A DNA stretch of 64,000 nt from Hahella sp050299855 (lineage in GTDB: Bacteria > Pseudomonadota > Gammaproteobacteria > Pseudomonadales > Oleiphilaceae), in assembly GCA_050299855.1 (NCBI GenBank), contig JBNKWQ010000011.1, positions 124,001 through 188,000 on the forward strand, read 5' to 3'. Both the position numbers and the translations under genes were made by a program. Within the stretch, counting starts at the first letter, position 1; each line of letters opens with the position of its first letter. This document shows positions 17,738-26,502 of the stretch, one piece after another. The notes below the pieces were generated by a model. That model saw only the letters and a list, made by a program, of their open reading frames with translations. It did not search any database and was not told where the DNA came from.

Positions 17738-18619
17738 ATGCGATTAATACTCAGCCGAAAAGGGTTTGATTCCGCCGCCGGCGGTTACCCAAACCCGATT
17801 CTGCCTGACGAACGCCTGATACCACTCCCCATTCCTGATTCTTACTCACCGATACATTATGGCGATATCACCCACCAGGACATGCCTCTAGGCAGTTTGG
17901 TGCGTCAACTGACTGCCGGAAAAATTGCCCAAAAAAATGGCGCTCACCTGGATCCTGATCTGGTGGTTTCCGACTATCCCAGGTCTGCAGATTGGCAGCC
18001 GCTGCTCGGACAGACCGGTGCCGCCTTCGGACATCTGCAAAAGCAAAGTGTAACCGCCGGTGACCTTTTCCTATTTTTCGGCGTATTCCAACCGATCCAC
18101 AAAACCAGATCGGTTAAAAAGTCATCCGCAGCCACCAGGGCTACCTGGCGATTTAAGCGTGACCTGCCCCGACGCCACATTCTCTGGGGCTGGCTGCAGA
18201 TCGGAGACATTATCAAGGTCGATGAATTAAGTCCTGGTGAGCTTCAATGGGCCCGTTATCATCCGCATTTTTTTCGCGGGCCGGATGCCAACAACCATCT
18301 TTATATCGCCCGGGACCAGCTTTGTATCGACGGTGTTAACACAGGCCTTCCCGGTTCGGGCAGGTTTTATCACCTGAATGACGAGCTATGCCTGACGGCC
18401 GCAGGCGCACCACTCACTCAGTGGCAGCTACCTGCCTGGTGGTATCCGGGTAAAGGCCGCCCTCCTTTGAGTTACCATCAAAAGCCTGAACGCTGGCAGC
18501 AAAACAGCGATAGCGTCACTCTTAACGCTGTTGCCAGAGGCCAGGAATTTGTTCTCGATTGCGGCTATTATCCGGAGGCAATGCCCTGGCTGGAACGACT
18601 GATCCGGCGTTACGGTTAA
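17738..18619 (+). CDS. Nmad3 domain protein (putative nucleotide modification)
   Basis: The 293-residue protein matches, as far as I can tell by eye, the Nucleotide modification associated domain 3 family. It begins MRLILSRKGFDSAAGG and has HLDPDL, GQTGAAFGHL, GDLFLFFGVF, HILWGWLQIGDI and ARGQEFVLD segments typical of it. The family was proposed by comparative genomics to act on nucleic-acid bases or nucleotides; no enzymatic activity is established that I know of. It is followed 44 bp later on the same strand by a MazG-type pyrophosphohydrolase. It is a soluble, cytoplasmic protein. Confidence 0.75.
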   Translation: MRLILSRKGFDSAAGGYPNPILPDERLIPLPIPDSYSPIHYGDITHQDMPLGSLVRQLTAGKIAQKNGAHLDPDLVVSDYPRSADWQPLLGQTGAAFGHLQKQSVTAGDLFLFFGVFQPIHKTRSVKKSSAATRATWRFKRDLPRRHILWGWLQIGDIIKVDELSPGELQWARYHPHFFRGPDANNHLYIARDQLCIDGVNTGLPGSGRFYHLNDELCLTAAGAPLTQWQLPAWWYPGKGRPPLSYHQKPERWQQNSDSVTLNAVARGQEFVLDCGYYPEAMPWLERLIRRYG

Positions 18620-18663
18620 TGAGTTTTCCACCGACTCCCACGCTTTTATACGGAGCCCCTTAA

Positions 18664-19014
18664 ATGAATGTGAAAGACATCCAGAACGCTATTGCCGAGT
18701 TTGCCCGGGAACGGGACTGGGACCAGTACCATAACCCCAAAAATCTAGTGATGGCGATGTCAGTGGAGTGCGCCGAGTTGACCGAAGAGTTCCAATGGCT
18801 GACCCAGGAACAGGCAGACAATGTGATGGCAGATCCTGACAAGGCCCAGAGAGTGCGTGACGAAATGGCCGACATTGCCGTTTATCTGCTACGTCTGGCG
18901 GACAAGCTCAGTATCGACATGGAGTCTGCCATCTATGCCAAAATGGTTAAAAACCGGGAGAAATACCCGGTCGATAAATGTAAGGGGCTAGCGAAAAAGT
19001 ATGACCAGCTTTAA
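18664..19014 (+). CDS. MazG-like nucleotide pyrophosphohydrolase
   Basis: All-alpha NTP pyrophosphohydrolase of 116 residues, of the RS21-C6/dCTPase type rather than full-length MazG. The metal-binding residues appear as ECAELTEEF (E-x-x-E) and DEMADIAVYLLRLAD (E-x-x-D). It would convert dNTPs, perhaps modified ones, to dNMP plus PPi. It directly follows the Nmad3 gene on the same strand, suggesting a two-gene unit for nucleotide pool sanitation or modification. Confidence 0.88.
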   Translation: MNVKDIQNAIAEFARERDWDQYHNPKNLVMAMSVECAELTEEFQWLTQEQADNVMADPDKAQRVRDEMADIAVYLLRLADKLSIDMESAIYAKMVKNREKYPVDKCKGLAKKYDQL

Positions 19015-19068
19015 GGAGTGTTGACGTTTCGTAATCAGCCCCTAAATACATCTGAGGAATGGAAAACG

Positions 19069-20472
19069 CTACCGCTTTTCCTCGGGAACCTGCTCCTGGT
19101 CCAACGGCTCGGGAGTTTCACTCTCGGGGCTTTCAGCAGTCTCCATGGCTTCACGCAATGCGTCCTCATGGGCTTCAGCGTCCTCAATAGCTTCCACTTC
19201 TTCAGGAGTAAGCACAGAAGTTTCTACGTCTGGATCTGCCCGTGGATTCATCTCAGCCAGGAATGGCGAGGTTGGAACGGTAGCCGAGTACATTGCGTGC
19301 TCCTGCAATGGTACCGCTGTACGCACTGAGCGACGCCACAACAGGAACACCAGAACCAGGGAAGAGATAAGAGTGAAATACACAAACATTCCCATCGGAC
19401 CGCGAATTGAAATAAACCAGGGGGCTAAATTAGGACCTATCACCGCACCAGTGCTGTAGCACAGAAGAACCCCTTGGTTTCCGTTGATCATCTGCTCCGG
19501 CGGCAGCTCGTCACAAGCATGGCTGAGGCTGATGGGATAGATGGAAAATGTCACTCCGCCAAACAGCAACATAAATCCAGCCGTTGCCCAGGTGTTTGCA
19601 ATCGCATTGGTCCAGATAAAAGTGCAGGAAAGCACCAGAGTGACACCAAACAGTGACGCAATAACCATCCGCCGGTCATAACGGTCAGACATCCTGCCCA
19701 GGGGATATTGCAGACACATTCCGCCGATAATCACCAGAGCCATCATGTTCGCAGTGTCCCCGACATCGTATCCCACTTCAGAAAAGAACAGAGGCAACAG
19801 GCCATAGATAACACCAAGCAACATACCGCCACATAAACTGGCCACTACACCGGTAGGGGTCAGTTTGAATAACCGGGACAGTGGCAGTCGACCGTGATAT
19901 TCCATCTGTGGTGTCTGTGTCTTCAATAATGTCAAGGGCACGACAGAGAGAGAAGCCGCTAGCGCGGTCAGCGCGAAGGGCACCAGCAGCGTGATATCGA
20001 CCCATTTCAAGATCATCTGACCACCGGCCATGGCACCATAGAGCAGCACCATGTAGATTGCCAATACTTGGCCCCGGACTTTAGACGAAGTGGAGACCAT
20101 CAGCCAGGATTCGATAACAACGAAGATGCCGCCTGTGGCGAAGCCACCAATCAGCCGCAACACTAACCACACCTCCGGTATCACCACCAGACCGATAATC
20201 AGTGAAGCACAGGCTAATATGGAGGCGTATGCGGCATAGGCGCGAATATGCCCTACCCCGAGGATAAGCTTGGTATTGATGAAAGCCCCGGCAATCAATC
20301 CGGCAAAGTAAGCGGAGGAAACCGCCCCTATCCATTGCGGCGACACCCCCTCTGCCGACAAGCGGACACTAATGAGAGTGCCGAATAAACCGTGCCCCAC
20401 AGAATATATTACCAGGCTGAGGAGCGGGACAACGATGCCTATTATGGAGGATTTGCGGGGAGCGATTGGCAT
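19069..20472 (-). CDS. MFS transporter, YcaD type
   Basis: Inner-membrane major facilitator of 467 residues with about 12 hydrophobic helices between residues 10 and 395 and a long acidic cytoplasmic C-terminal tail (about 400-467, many Glu). The PLGRMSDRYDRRMVI loop between helices 8 and 9 is the typical MFS A-like motif. The ATG at 20472 (MPIAPRKSS) has AAGGAAG just upstream and is preferred to an upstream in-frame ATG at 20511. Substrate unknown. Confidence 0.85.
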   Translation of the reverse strand: MPIAPRKSSIIGIVVPLLSLVIYSVGHGLFGTLISVRLSAEGVSPQWIGAVSSAYFAGLIAGAFINTKLILGVGHIRAYAAYASILACASLIIGLVVIPEVWLVLRLIGGFATGGIFVVIESWLMVSTSSKVRGQVLAIYMVLLYGAMAGGQMILKWVDITLLVPFALTALAASLSVVPLTLLKTQTPQMEYHGRLPLSRLFKLTPTGVVASLCGGMLLGVIYGLLPLFFSEVGYDVGDTANMMALVIIGGMCLQYPLGRMSDRYDRRMVIASLFGVTLVLSCTFIWTNAIANTWATAGFMLLFGGVTFSIYPISLSHACDELPPEQMINGNQGVLLCYSTGAVIGPNLAPWFISIRGPMGMFVYFTLISSLVLVFLLWRRSVRTAVPLQEHAMYSATVPTSPFLAEMNPRADPDVETSVLTPEEVEAIEDAEAHEDALREAMETAESPESETPEPLDQEQVPEEKR

Positions 20473-20611
20473 AACTTCCTTAAGTTGTGAGATACAATGA
20501 ATATCCCACAACTGTAGTCGTCCCCAGGGGATTTGAAAACCAGTAGATACCTCTAGCTACCTTTAGCTGCCGACAACCAGCCATGATGAAAGCAATGTTG
20601 GAATCCAGCTT

Positions 20612-20660
20612 GCTGTATTTACCAATTGCTGCATTTACCGATTGCTGTCTTAACCAATTG
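20612..20660. repeat. Short direct repeats downstream of potI
   Basis: The motif ACC-R-ATTG(CTG) occurs three times in about 40 bp (TACCAATTGCTG, TACCGATTGCTG, AACCAATTG). It lies between the convergent-free ends of the Pot operon and the MFS promoter region. No function is evident. Confidence 0.3.
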
Positions 20661-20667
20661 GAAAGTA

Positions 20668-21501
20668 CTAGCTACCGGCCATCCGATTCTGTTCCAGTTT
20701 ACGCATAAAGTACCAACTGCCAAATGCTGCAGCAGAGACCAGCAGTATGATGATGGTTGCCAGCGCATTAATTTTCGGTGTGACACCCAAGCGGACAGAT
20801 GAGAATACTTCAATAGGGAGCGTTGTCGCGCCAGGCCCGGTAACGAAACTTGCAATAACCACGTCATCCAGTGACAAGGTAAAGGACAACAGCCAGGCAG
20901 AAAATACCGCGGGGGCAATAATCGGCAAGGTAACCTTCACGAAAGCTGTGACCGGCGTTGCCCCGAGATCCAGAGCCGCTTCCTCCAGGCTCTGATCCAT
21001 CTCCCGCAAACGGGAACTGATCACCACCGTTGAATACGCCATACAGAACGTCGTATGAGCAATCCAGACTGTGAGAAGTCCTCGTTCCGAAGGCCAACCT
21101 ACCATCTGAGCCATGGCCACGAATAACAGCAACATGGACAGGCCGATAATGACATCCGGCATGACCAGGGGAGCCGTGATCATTCCCGAAAACAGAGTCC
21201 GGCCCCGAAATTTATGGAATCGGACAATGACAATAGACGCAAACAGTCCCAAAACGACTGCCGCACTGGCGGCATAGAAAGCAACTTCCACAGAGCGCCA
21301 TACAGCGCTCATCAGCTGCTGATCCTGAAACAGTTCGCCATACCACTTAACAGACCACCCCGACCACACGGTCACCAGACGGGATTCATTAAAGGAATAG
21401 ATGATCAGCACCAACATGGGCGCATAAAGGAAAAGGATACCCAGCCAGAAAATGCTGTTACTCAGGCTGAAGCGTCTGAATTTCACAGGATCGGAATTCA
21501 T
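20668..21501 (-). CDS. potI: Polyamine ABC transporter permease PotI
   Basis: Second membrane permease of a putrescine/spermidine importer. The 277-residue protein has about six helices, and the ABC-permease EAA loop reads EEAALDLGATPVTAFVKVTLP. Its start overlaps the potH stop by 4 bp (ATGA), so it is coupled. It is the last gene of potF-G-H-I. Confidence 0.92.
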   Translation of the reverse strand: MNSDPVKFRRFSLSNSIFWLGILFLYAPMLVLIIYSFNESRLVTVWSGWSVKWYGELFQDQQLMSAVWRSVEVAFYAASAAVVLGLFASIVIVRFHKFRGRTLFSGMITAPLVMPDVIIGLSMLLLFVAMAQMVGWPSERGLLTVWIAHTTFCMAYSTVVISSRLREMDQSLEEAALDLGATPVTAFVKVTLPIIAPAVFSAWLLSFTLSLDDVVIASFVTGPGATTLPIEVFSSVRLGVTPKINALATIIILLVSAAAFGSWYFMRKLEQNRMAGS

Positions 21502-22400
21502 GGCTGATTCTCCTTATTCTGATAACGATGGAACAGGATAATCGGCAAAATCAGTATCACGATCATGATTGTTGCCAGTGCCGAGGCAACCGGCCAGTCA
21601 CGGTTATTGAAAAATTCCTGCCACAGCACCTTTCCGATCATAATGCTTTCGGTGCCGCCCAGCAGTTCCGGTATAACGTATTCACCCACGACCGGGATAA
21701 ACACCAGCATGGCACCGGCAACCATACCGTTTTTGGACAAAGGCAAGGTGATTTTCAGAAAGCTGGTCCACTTACGAGCGCCGAGATCGCCGGCGGCTTC
21801 TATCAGCGTGAAATCATGCTTCACCAGATTGGCATAAAGCGGCAATACCATGAACGGCAGATAGCAATAGACGATACCGATGTATACGGCAAAGTTGGTA
21901 TTCAACATCTGGATCGGCTCGTCAATAATTCCAAGCCACATCAGACCGCCGTTAATAATACCGTTGTTTTTCAGCAGCCCCATCCAGGCATAAACCCGAA
22001 TCAGGAAGGAAGTCCAACTCGGCAGCAACACCAACAGCAACCAGGTGGTTTGCAATTGCGGAGGTGCCTTGGCAATAGCGTAGGCCATGGGATAGCCGAG
22101 CATCATACAGAACAGGGTGGAGAAAAAGGCAATTTTGATGGAGTTCCAATACGCCACCACATAAAGATCATCACCCGCCAGCAGGAGGTAGTTAGCAAAG
22201 CTGAGACTGATATTCAGCGCATCTTCAGCCCATAGAAACATAGAGCTATAGGGAGGGATTGAAAGCTCCGCCTCTGCGAAAGATATTTTCAGAACAAAAA
22301 TAAATGGCAGCAGAAAGAATATCAGTAACCAGAAATAAGGGCCGGCGATCACCCAGCGACGAGCTCCCGGCATCATTCGGGACAAGTCCAGTTTCTTCAT
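21498..22400 (-). CDS. potH: Polyamine ABC transporter permease PotH
   Basis: First membrane permease of the polyamine importer, about 300 residues with six helices and the EAA loop IEAAGDLGARKWTSFLKITLP. The start is placed at the ATG at 22400 (MKKLDLSRMMPG), which overlaps the potG stop as ATGA; an in-frame ATG 57 bp upstream would lie deep inside potG. Coupled at both ends. Confidence 0.93.
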   Translation of the reverse strand: MKKLDLSRMMPGARRWVIAGPYFWLLIFFLLPFIFVLKISFAEAELSIPPYSSMFLWAEDALNISLSFANYLLLAGDDLYVVAYWNSIKIAFFSTLFCMMLGYPMAYAIAKAPPQLQTTWLLLVLLPSWTSFLIRVYAWMGLLKNNGIINGGLMWLGIIDEPIQMLNTNFAVYIGIVYCYLPFMVLPLYANLVKHDFTLIEAAGDLGARKWTSFLKITLPLSKNGMVAGAMLVFIPVVGEYVIPELLGGTESIMIGKVLWQEFFNNRDWPVASALATIMIVILILPIILFHRYQNKENQP

Positions 22401-23536
22401 GACCGTAGCACCACACCGCTGTCTGTTGACCAGTGAATGTACACGGGATCTTCCCAAGTGGGGCGTTCGGCACGACGCAATGTATTAGCGAGAAAGCACT
22501 GGACAATTTTGCCACTCGGCAGCGCAACATAGTAAACCGTATGCCCGCCCAGATAGGCAATATCGTGCACTTTGCCGGAAGACCAGTTGAACTCCTGGTC
22601 CGGCTTCTCCAGCGTCATCAGGGTTTTTTCCGGACGCAGGGCAAACAGCATACTGCGTTCATCAATGCCGCTGCTAACACCATGACCAATATAGATCTGA
22701 GTGTCGAGGTCGGGAGACTCCAGAGTCATGTGGTCTTCTTCATCGTCCCGGATAGCCCCATCAAAGATATTCACCGAGCCGATAAACTCCGCCACCATAC
22801 GACTGGTCGGGCTTTCGTAAATATCCACCGGAGTGCCCACCTGCTGGATAAAACCTTCATTCATAATGGCAATACGGTCTGCCATGGTCATGGCCTCTTC
22901 CTGGTCGTGGGTCACCATGACACAGGTCACGCCGACACTCTCCAGGATATCCACCACTTCCAACTGCATCTCGGTACGCAGTTTTTTATCCAGAGCCCCC
23001 ATGGGCTCATCCAGCAACAACAATTTCGGTTGCTTGGCCAGACTGCGCGCCAGCGCAACACGCTGACGTTGCCCCCCGGACAACTGATGCGGACGCCGCC
23101 GGGCAAATTTCTCCATATGCACCAGCTTGAGCATGCGCTCAACGCGCTCACGAATTTCACCCTTGGGCAGTTTGTCCTGTTTAAGACCAAACGCGAGATT
23201 TTGCTCTACCGTCATATGGGGAAACAGAGCATAGGACTGGAACATCATATTGATAGTGCGTTGGTAGGGAGGCAAATCGGTTATGTCGACACCATCCAAA
23301 ACAATATTGCCTTGAGTCGGCATTTCAAAACCGGCCAGCATTCTCAGCAAGGTGGATTTACCGGATCCGGATGCTCCCAGCAGTGCAAAAATTTCGCCTT
23401 TGCGAATATCAAGGGTAACGCTATCCACCGCCAACGATTCATCATAGTATTTGGTGACATTTCGGATGCTCAGCAGAGTTTCATGCTCAGAATCATGCAC
23501 CTTCAGGTTTTTGCGAGCGCCGGCTGCGATGGCCAT
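22397..23536 (-). CDS. potG: Polyamine ABC transporter ATPase PotG
   Basis: Cytoplasmic ATPase subunit of 379 residues. It has Walker A (GASGSGKST), Q-loop (MMFQSYALFPHM), signature LSGGQRQR, Walker B (LLLLDEP) and the switch His (VTHDQEEAM), followed by a C-terminal TOBE regulatory domain. It drives the PotHI permeases. It lies 189 bp after potF, with a stem-loop between. Confidence 0.95.
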   Translation of the reverse strand: MAIAAGARKNLKVHDSEHETLLSIRNVTKYYDESLAVDSVTLDIRKGEIFALLGASGSGKSTLLRMLAGFEMPTQGNIVLDGVDITDLPPYQRTINMMFQSYALFPHMTVEQNLAFGLKQDKLPKGEIRERVERMLKLVHMEKFARRRPHQLSGGQRQRVALARSLAKQPKLLLLDEPMGALDKKLRTEMQLEVVDILESVGVTCVMVTHDQEEAMTMADRIAIMNEGFIQQVGTPVDIYESPTSRMVAEFIGSVNIFDGAIRDDEEDHMTLESPDLDTQIYIGHGVSSGIDERSMLFALRPEKTLMTLEKPDQEFNWSSGKVHDIAYLGGHTVYYVALPSGKIVQCFLANTLRRAERPTWEDPVYIHWSTDSGVVLRS

Positions 23537-23642
23537 CAGATATCACCTTTGTTTCAACATCTTGTGTAACGACTGGGATGGAATACCCCGGCAGGATCGG
23601 CATATACCTCAAAAGCCCATGCACACACCTGTCTTGTATAAG

Positions 23643-23670
23643 GACAGCAGCGGGCAAAGGCCCTGCTGTC
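23643..23670 (-). other. Stem-loop between potF and potG
   Basis: Perfect 8-bp arms GACAGCAG / CTGCTGTC enclose a 12-nt loop in the 189-bp potF-potG gap. There is no T-run. Such hairpins after binding-protein genes often protect the upstream mRNA so that the periplasmic protein is made in excess; that role here is inferred. Confidence 0.6.
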
Positions 23671-23725
23671 AGTCCCGGGTATCAGATTGATTTTATCTTT
23701 AGACTGCGACAATCAGTGAACAGAA

Positions 23726-24823
23726 TTACTGGCCGGATTTGATTTTGGTCCAGGTCCGGCTCTTCACCCTTTCAATTTTGTTGGGGAGAACCGCGAAGGT
23801 GAAAAGGTCAGTACCTTCCGGTGGGAATATACCCGGATCGTCCAGAATTTCCTGTTCAATGTATTCACGCGCTGCCAGATTAGGGTTGCCGTACCATACA
23901 TAGTTGGTGATACCTCCGGAAACTTTGGGATCCAGAATGTAGTTGATAAATTCATACGCTTCAGCAACGTTCTTGGCATCTTTGGGGATATTCATCATAT
24001 CCGACCACATGGCGGTGCCTTCTTTGGGAATGAAGTAACCGATTTCAACGCCATTCTCAGCTTCCTCGGCACGGGCAGCTGCCTGGAAGATATCGCCGGA
24101 CCAACCAATAGCGACACAGATATCGCCGTTCGCCAGATCAGAAATGTAACGAGAGCTATGGAAATAGGTAATGTGCGGACGCAGGCTCAACATCAATGCT
24201 TCAGCTTTATCGTAGTCCTCGGTTTTAAGACTGTTAGGATCAAGCTTCAGGTACTTTAAAACCAGCGGCAGGACTTCACCGGCTGAATCCAACACGGCAA
24301 CACCGCAAGAACTCAGCTTGGCCAGATTTTCAGGTTTGAAGACCATATCCCAGCTGCCCACCAGAGATTCAGCATCGTTTCCTAAGACCTGTTCAATTTT
24401 ACCGACATTGTAACCAACGCCAGTTGTCCCCCACTGATAGGGAACGCCATGCTCGTTACCTTCATCATAGTTTTCCAGGCTTTTCAGCAAAACGGGATCC
24501 AGGTTTTTGTAATTGGGCAGCTTGGACTTATCCAGCTTCTGATAAGCACCGGCTTTGATGTGACGAGCCATGTAGTCGCTGGTAGGAACCACCACATCAT
24601 AACCAGACTGGCCGGACAGCACTTTGGCTTCAAGCACTTCATTGGAATCAAATACATCGTAGATGACCTTGATGCCGGTGGCAGCTTCAAAGTTAGCCAG
24701 TGTGTCTTCGGCGATATAATCCGACCAGTTGTACACCCGCACTTCGCGGGCATCCGCCAGGGCGGAGACGGTCATCGCAGTTGCGAGAGCCGTAACGGTT
24801 AATGCTTTGCTGAATGGTTTCAT
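23726..24823 (-). CDS. potF: Periplasmic polyamine-binding protein PotF
   Basis: Solute-binding protein of 365 residues with a cleavable signal peptide (about 25 residues, ending ALADA-REVR). The mature protein starts VYNWSDYIAEDTLANFE, typical of PotD/PotF, and carries the PTSDYMARH and AIGWSGDIFQAA polyamine-pocket segments. It opens the potFGHI operon and lies in a putrescine catabolic region, so putrescine is the likely ligand. Confidence 0.94.
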   Translation of the reverse strand: MKPFSKALTVTALATAMTVSALADAREVRVYNWSDYIAEDTLANFEAATGIKVIYDVFDSNEVLEAKVLSGQSGYDVVVPTSDYMARHIKAGAYQKLDKSKLPNYKNLDPVLLKSLENYDEGNEHGVPYQWGTTGVGYNVGKIEQVLGNDAESLVGSWDMVFKPENLAKLSSCGVAVLDSAGEVLPLVLKYLKLDPNSLKTEDYDKAEALMLSLRPHITYFHSSRYISDLANGDICVAIGWSGDIFQAAARAEEAENGVEIGYFIPKEGTAMWSDMMNIPKDAKNVAEAYEFINYILDPKVSGGITNYVWYGNPNLAAREYIEQEILDDPGIFPPEGTDLFTFAVLPNKIERVKSRTWTKIKSGQ

Positions 24824-24905
24824 AGGGGTATAACTCTCCTCCGAGTGATTTTTTCGATCAGTCCCTTCGGCACGATAGGCTTAGAGACCTGTTATCCAGA
24901 TACAT

Positions 24906-24949
24906 TTATAAAGCTATCCAAACACACTTATAAGGCTATCCAAACACAC
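24906..24949. repeat. Two tandem 22-bp repeats upstream of potF
   Basis: Units 24906-24927 and 24928-24949 differ at one base and read TTATAARGCTATCCAAACAC(AC). They lie between the potF start and the 3' end of the aminotransferase gene, in the presumed potF promoter or leader region. Two helical turns per unit suits a regulator binding site. Confidence 0.6.
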
Positions 24950-24989
24950 TACTTTTTACGTTTTCACTGCAACCGAAACGATGCCCCAA

Positions 24990-26369
24990 CTATGAGAGAT
25001 TCGCCAGGGTAGCGTCCAGTGCTTTTCGGGTCAGACGGACTAAATCATCTATCTCCCGCTGACCGATCACCAAGGGTGGAGACACCAACATGGTATCTCC
25101 GGTCGCGCGGAGGATCAGGCCTTCCTTAAGTGCCAGATCTCTGCACAGAGTGCCTATACGCCCGTCACCTGGATAGCGGCGTCGTTTATTTTTATCCTGT
25201 ACCAGTTCAATGGCCGCAAGCATGCCGACTCCGCGAGCTTCCCCGACCAGTGGATGATCGGCCAGAGTTTGCCACTGTTTCTGCAAATAAGGTGCAGTTT
25301 CGTGTTTCACTTTCTCAACAATCCTTTCATCTTTGAGGATACGTAAGTTTTCCAATGCCACTGCGGCACAGACCGGATGGCCGGAATAGGTAAAACCATG
25401 GAAGAAATCCTGGCCTTCAGCCTTAAAGACATCCGCCACGCGATCCGCCACCATGACCCCGCCTATGGGCAGGTAGCCGGACGACAGTCCTTTGGCGACG
25501 GGCATCAGATCCGGCTCCAGATGAAAGTAGTCAGAACCGAACCATTCGCCGGTACGGCCAAACCCACAGATCACTTCATCAACCACCAGCAGGATGTCAT
25601 ATTTCTTAACGATCCTTTGAATCTCTGGCCAGTAAGTGGAAGGCGGGATAATAATGCCGCCGGCACCTTGAATCGGTTCAGCAATAAAGGCGCCGACTTT
25701 ATCCGGACCAAGTTCCAGAATCTTTTCCTCCAGCGCACGAGCTGCCTGCAGGCCAAATTCTTCCGGGCTCAAGTCTCCACCATCGCCATACCAGTATGGC
25801 TGACAGATATGGGCAATACCGGATATCGGCAAATCTCCCTGAGCATGCATGGGTTTCATACCACCGAGGCTGGCTCCGGCAACCGTTGAGCCATGGTAGC
25901 CATTATGACGCCCAATAATCGTCTTGCGCTGAGGCTGGCCTTTCAGGTCCCAGAAGCGGCGCACCATCCTGAACACCGTGTCATTGGCTTCACTGCCAGA
26001 ACCTGTAAAAAATGTGTGGTTGATATGGGGAGGTGCGATTTCGGCAAGAGCTTTGGAAAGTGCAACCACCGGGGGGGTGGTGGTTTTGAAAAAGAGGTTG
26101 TAGTAAGGAAGTTCCTGCATTTGCCGAGCCGCAGCATCAACTAATTCTTGTCGTCCATAGCCCAGATTGACGCACCAGAGACCGGCAAAAGCATCAAGGT
26201 AACATTTGCCTTCACTATCCCAGACATGCACCCCAGAGGCTCGGGTAATGACCCGACTGCCTTCCTCAACCAATGCGCCACTGTCTGAAAAGGGATGTAA
26301 GTGGTGGCGGGCATCGTCCTGTTGCCAGTCGCGGGTTGTCTGTTCAGGCTTTAGATTTGAATCGGTCAT
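24990..26369 (-). CDS. spuC: Polyamine:pyruvate aminotransferase SpuC
   Basis: Class III PLP aminotransferase of 459 residues. The PLP-binding Lys lies in AKGLSSGYLPIGGV, with DEVICGFGRTGEWFGS before it. FSDSGALVEEGSRVI and the overall pattern match putrescine/spermidine-pyruvate aminotransferases, which make 4-aminobutanal plus alanine. GAGG lies 5 nt before the ATG. It sits between potF and a gamma-glutamylpolyamine synthetase on the same strand, giving a second, transamination route besides gamma-glutamylation. Confidence 0.88.
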   Translation of the reverse strand: MTDSNLKPEQTTRDWQQDDARHHLHPFSDSGALVEEGSRVITRASGVHVWDSEGKCYLDAFAGLWCVNLGYGRQELVDAAARQMQELPYYNLFFKTTTPPVVALSKALAEIAPPHINHTFFTGSGSEANDTVFRMVRRFWDLKGQPQRKTIIGRHNGYHGSTVAGASLGGMKPMHAQGDLPISGIAHICQPYWYGDGGDLSPEEFGLQAARALEEKILELGPDKVGAFIAEPIQGAGGIIIPPSTYWPEIQRIVKKYDILLVVDEVICGFGRTGEWFGSDYFHLEPDLMPVAKGLSSGYLPIGGVMVADRVADVFKAEGQDFFHGFTYSGHPVCAAVALENLRILKDERIVEKVKHETAPYLQKQWQTLADHPLVGEARGVGMLAAIELVQDKNKRRRYPGDGRIGTLCRDLALKEGLILRATGDTMLVSPPLVIGQREIDDLVRLTRKALDATLANLS

Positions 26370-26502
26370 GCCTACCTCTTGCTATTTGCATATTCCTGGT
26401 TGCATCGCCGGATTAACGCTCCAGCTTAACTGGCCGGAAATTTTGCTGCAGCCGGCCACACAGGCAAAACGGCTGCGCCAAGATCACAGACGGCCGAACC
26501 TC

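Noticed and set aside
17532..17747. 71-codon frame between the helicase and Nmad3 genes
   Set aside because: Overlaps the presumed promoter area, composition not protein-like, and overlaps the start of the Nmad3 gene without coupling.
22433..23569. 378-codon plus-strand frame opposite potG
   Set aside because: Shadow of potG, which has all ABC ATPase motifs; His/Gln-rich product is typical of antisense reading.
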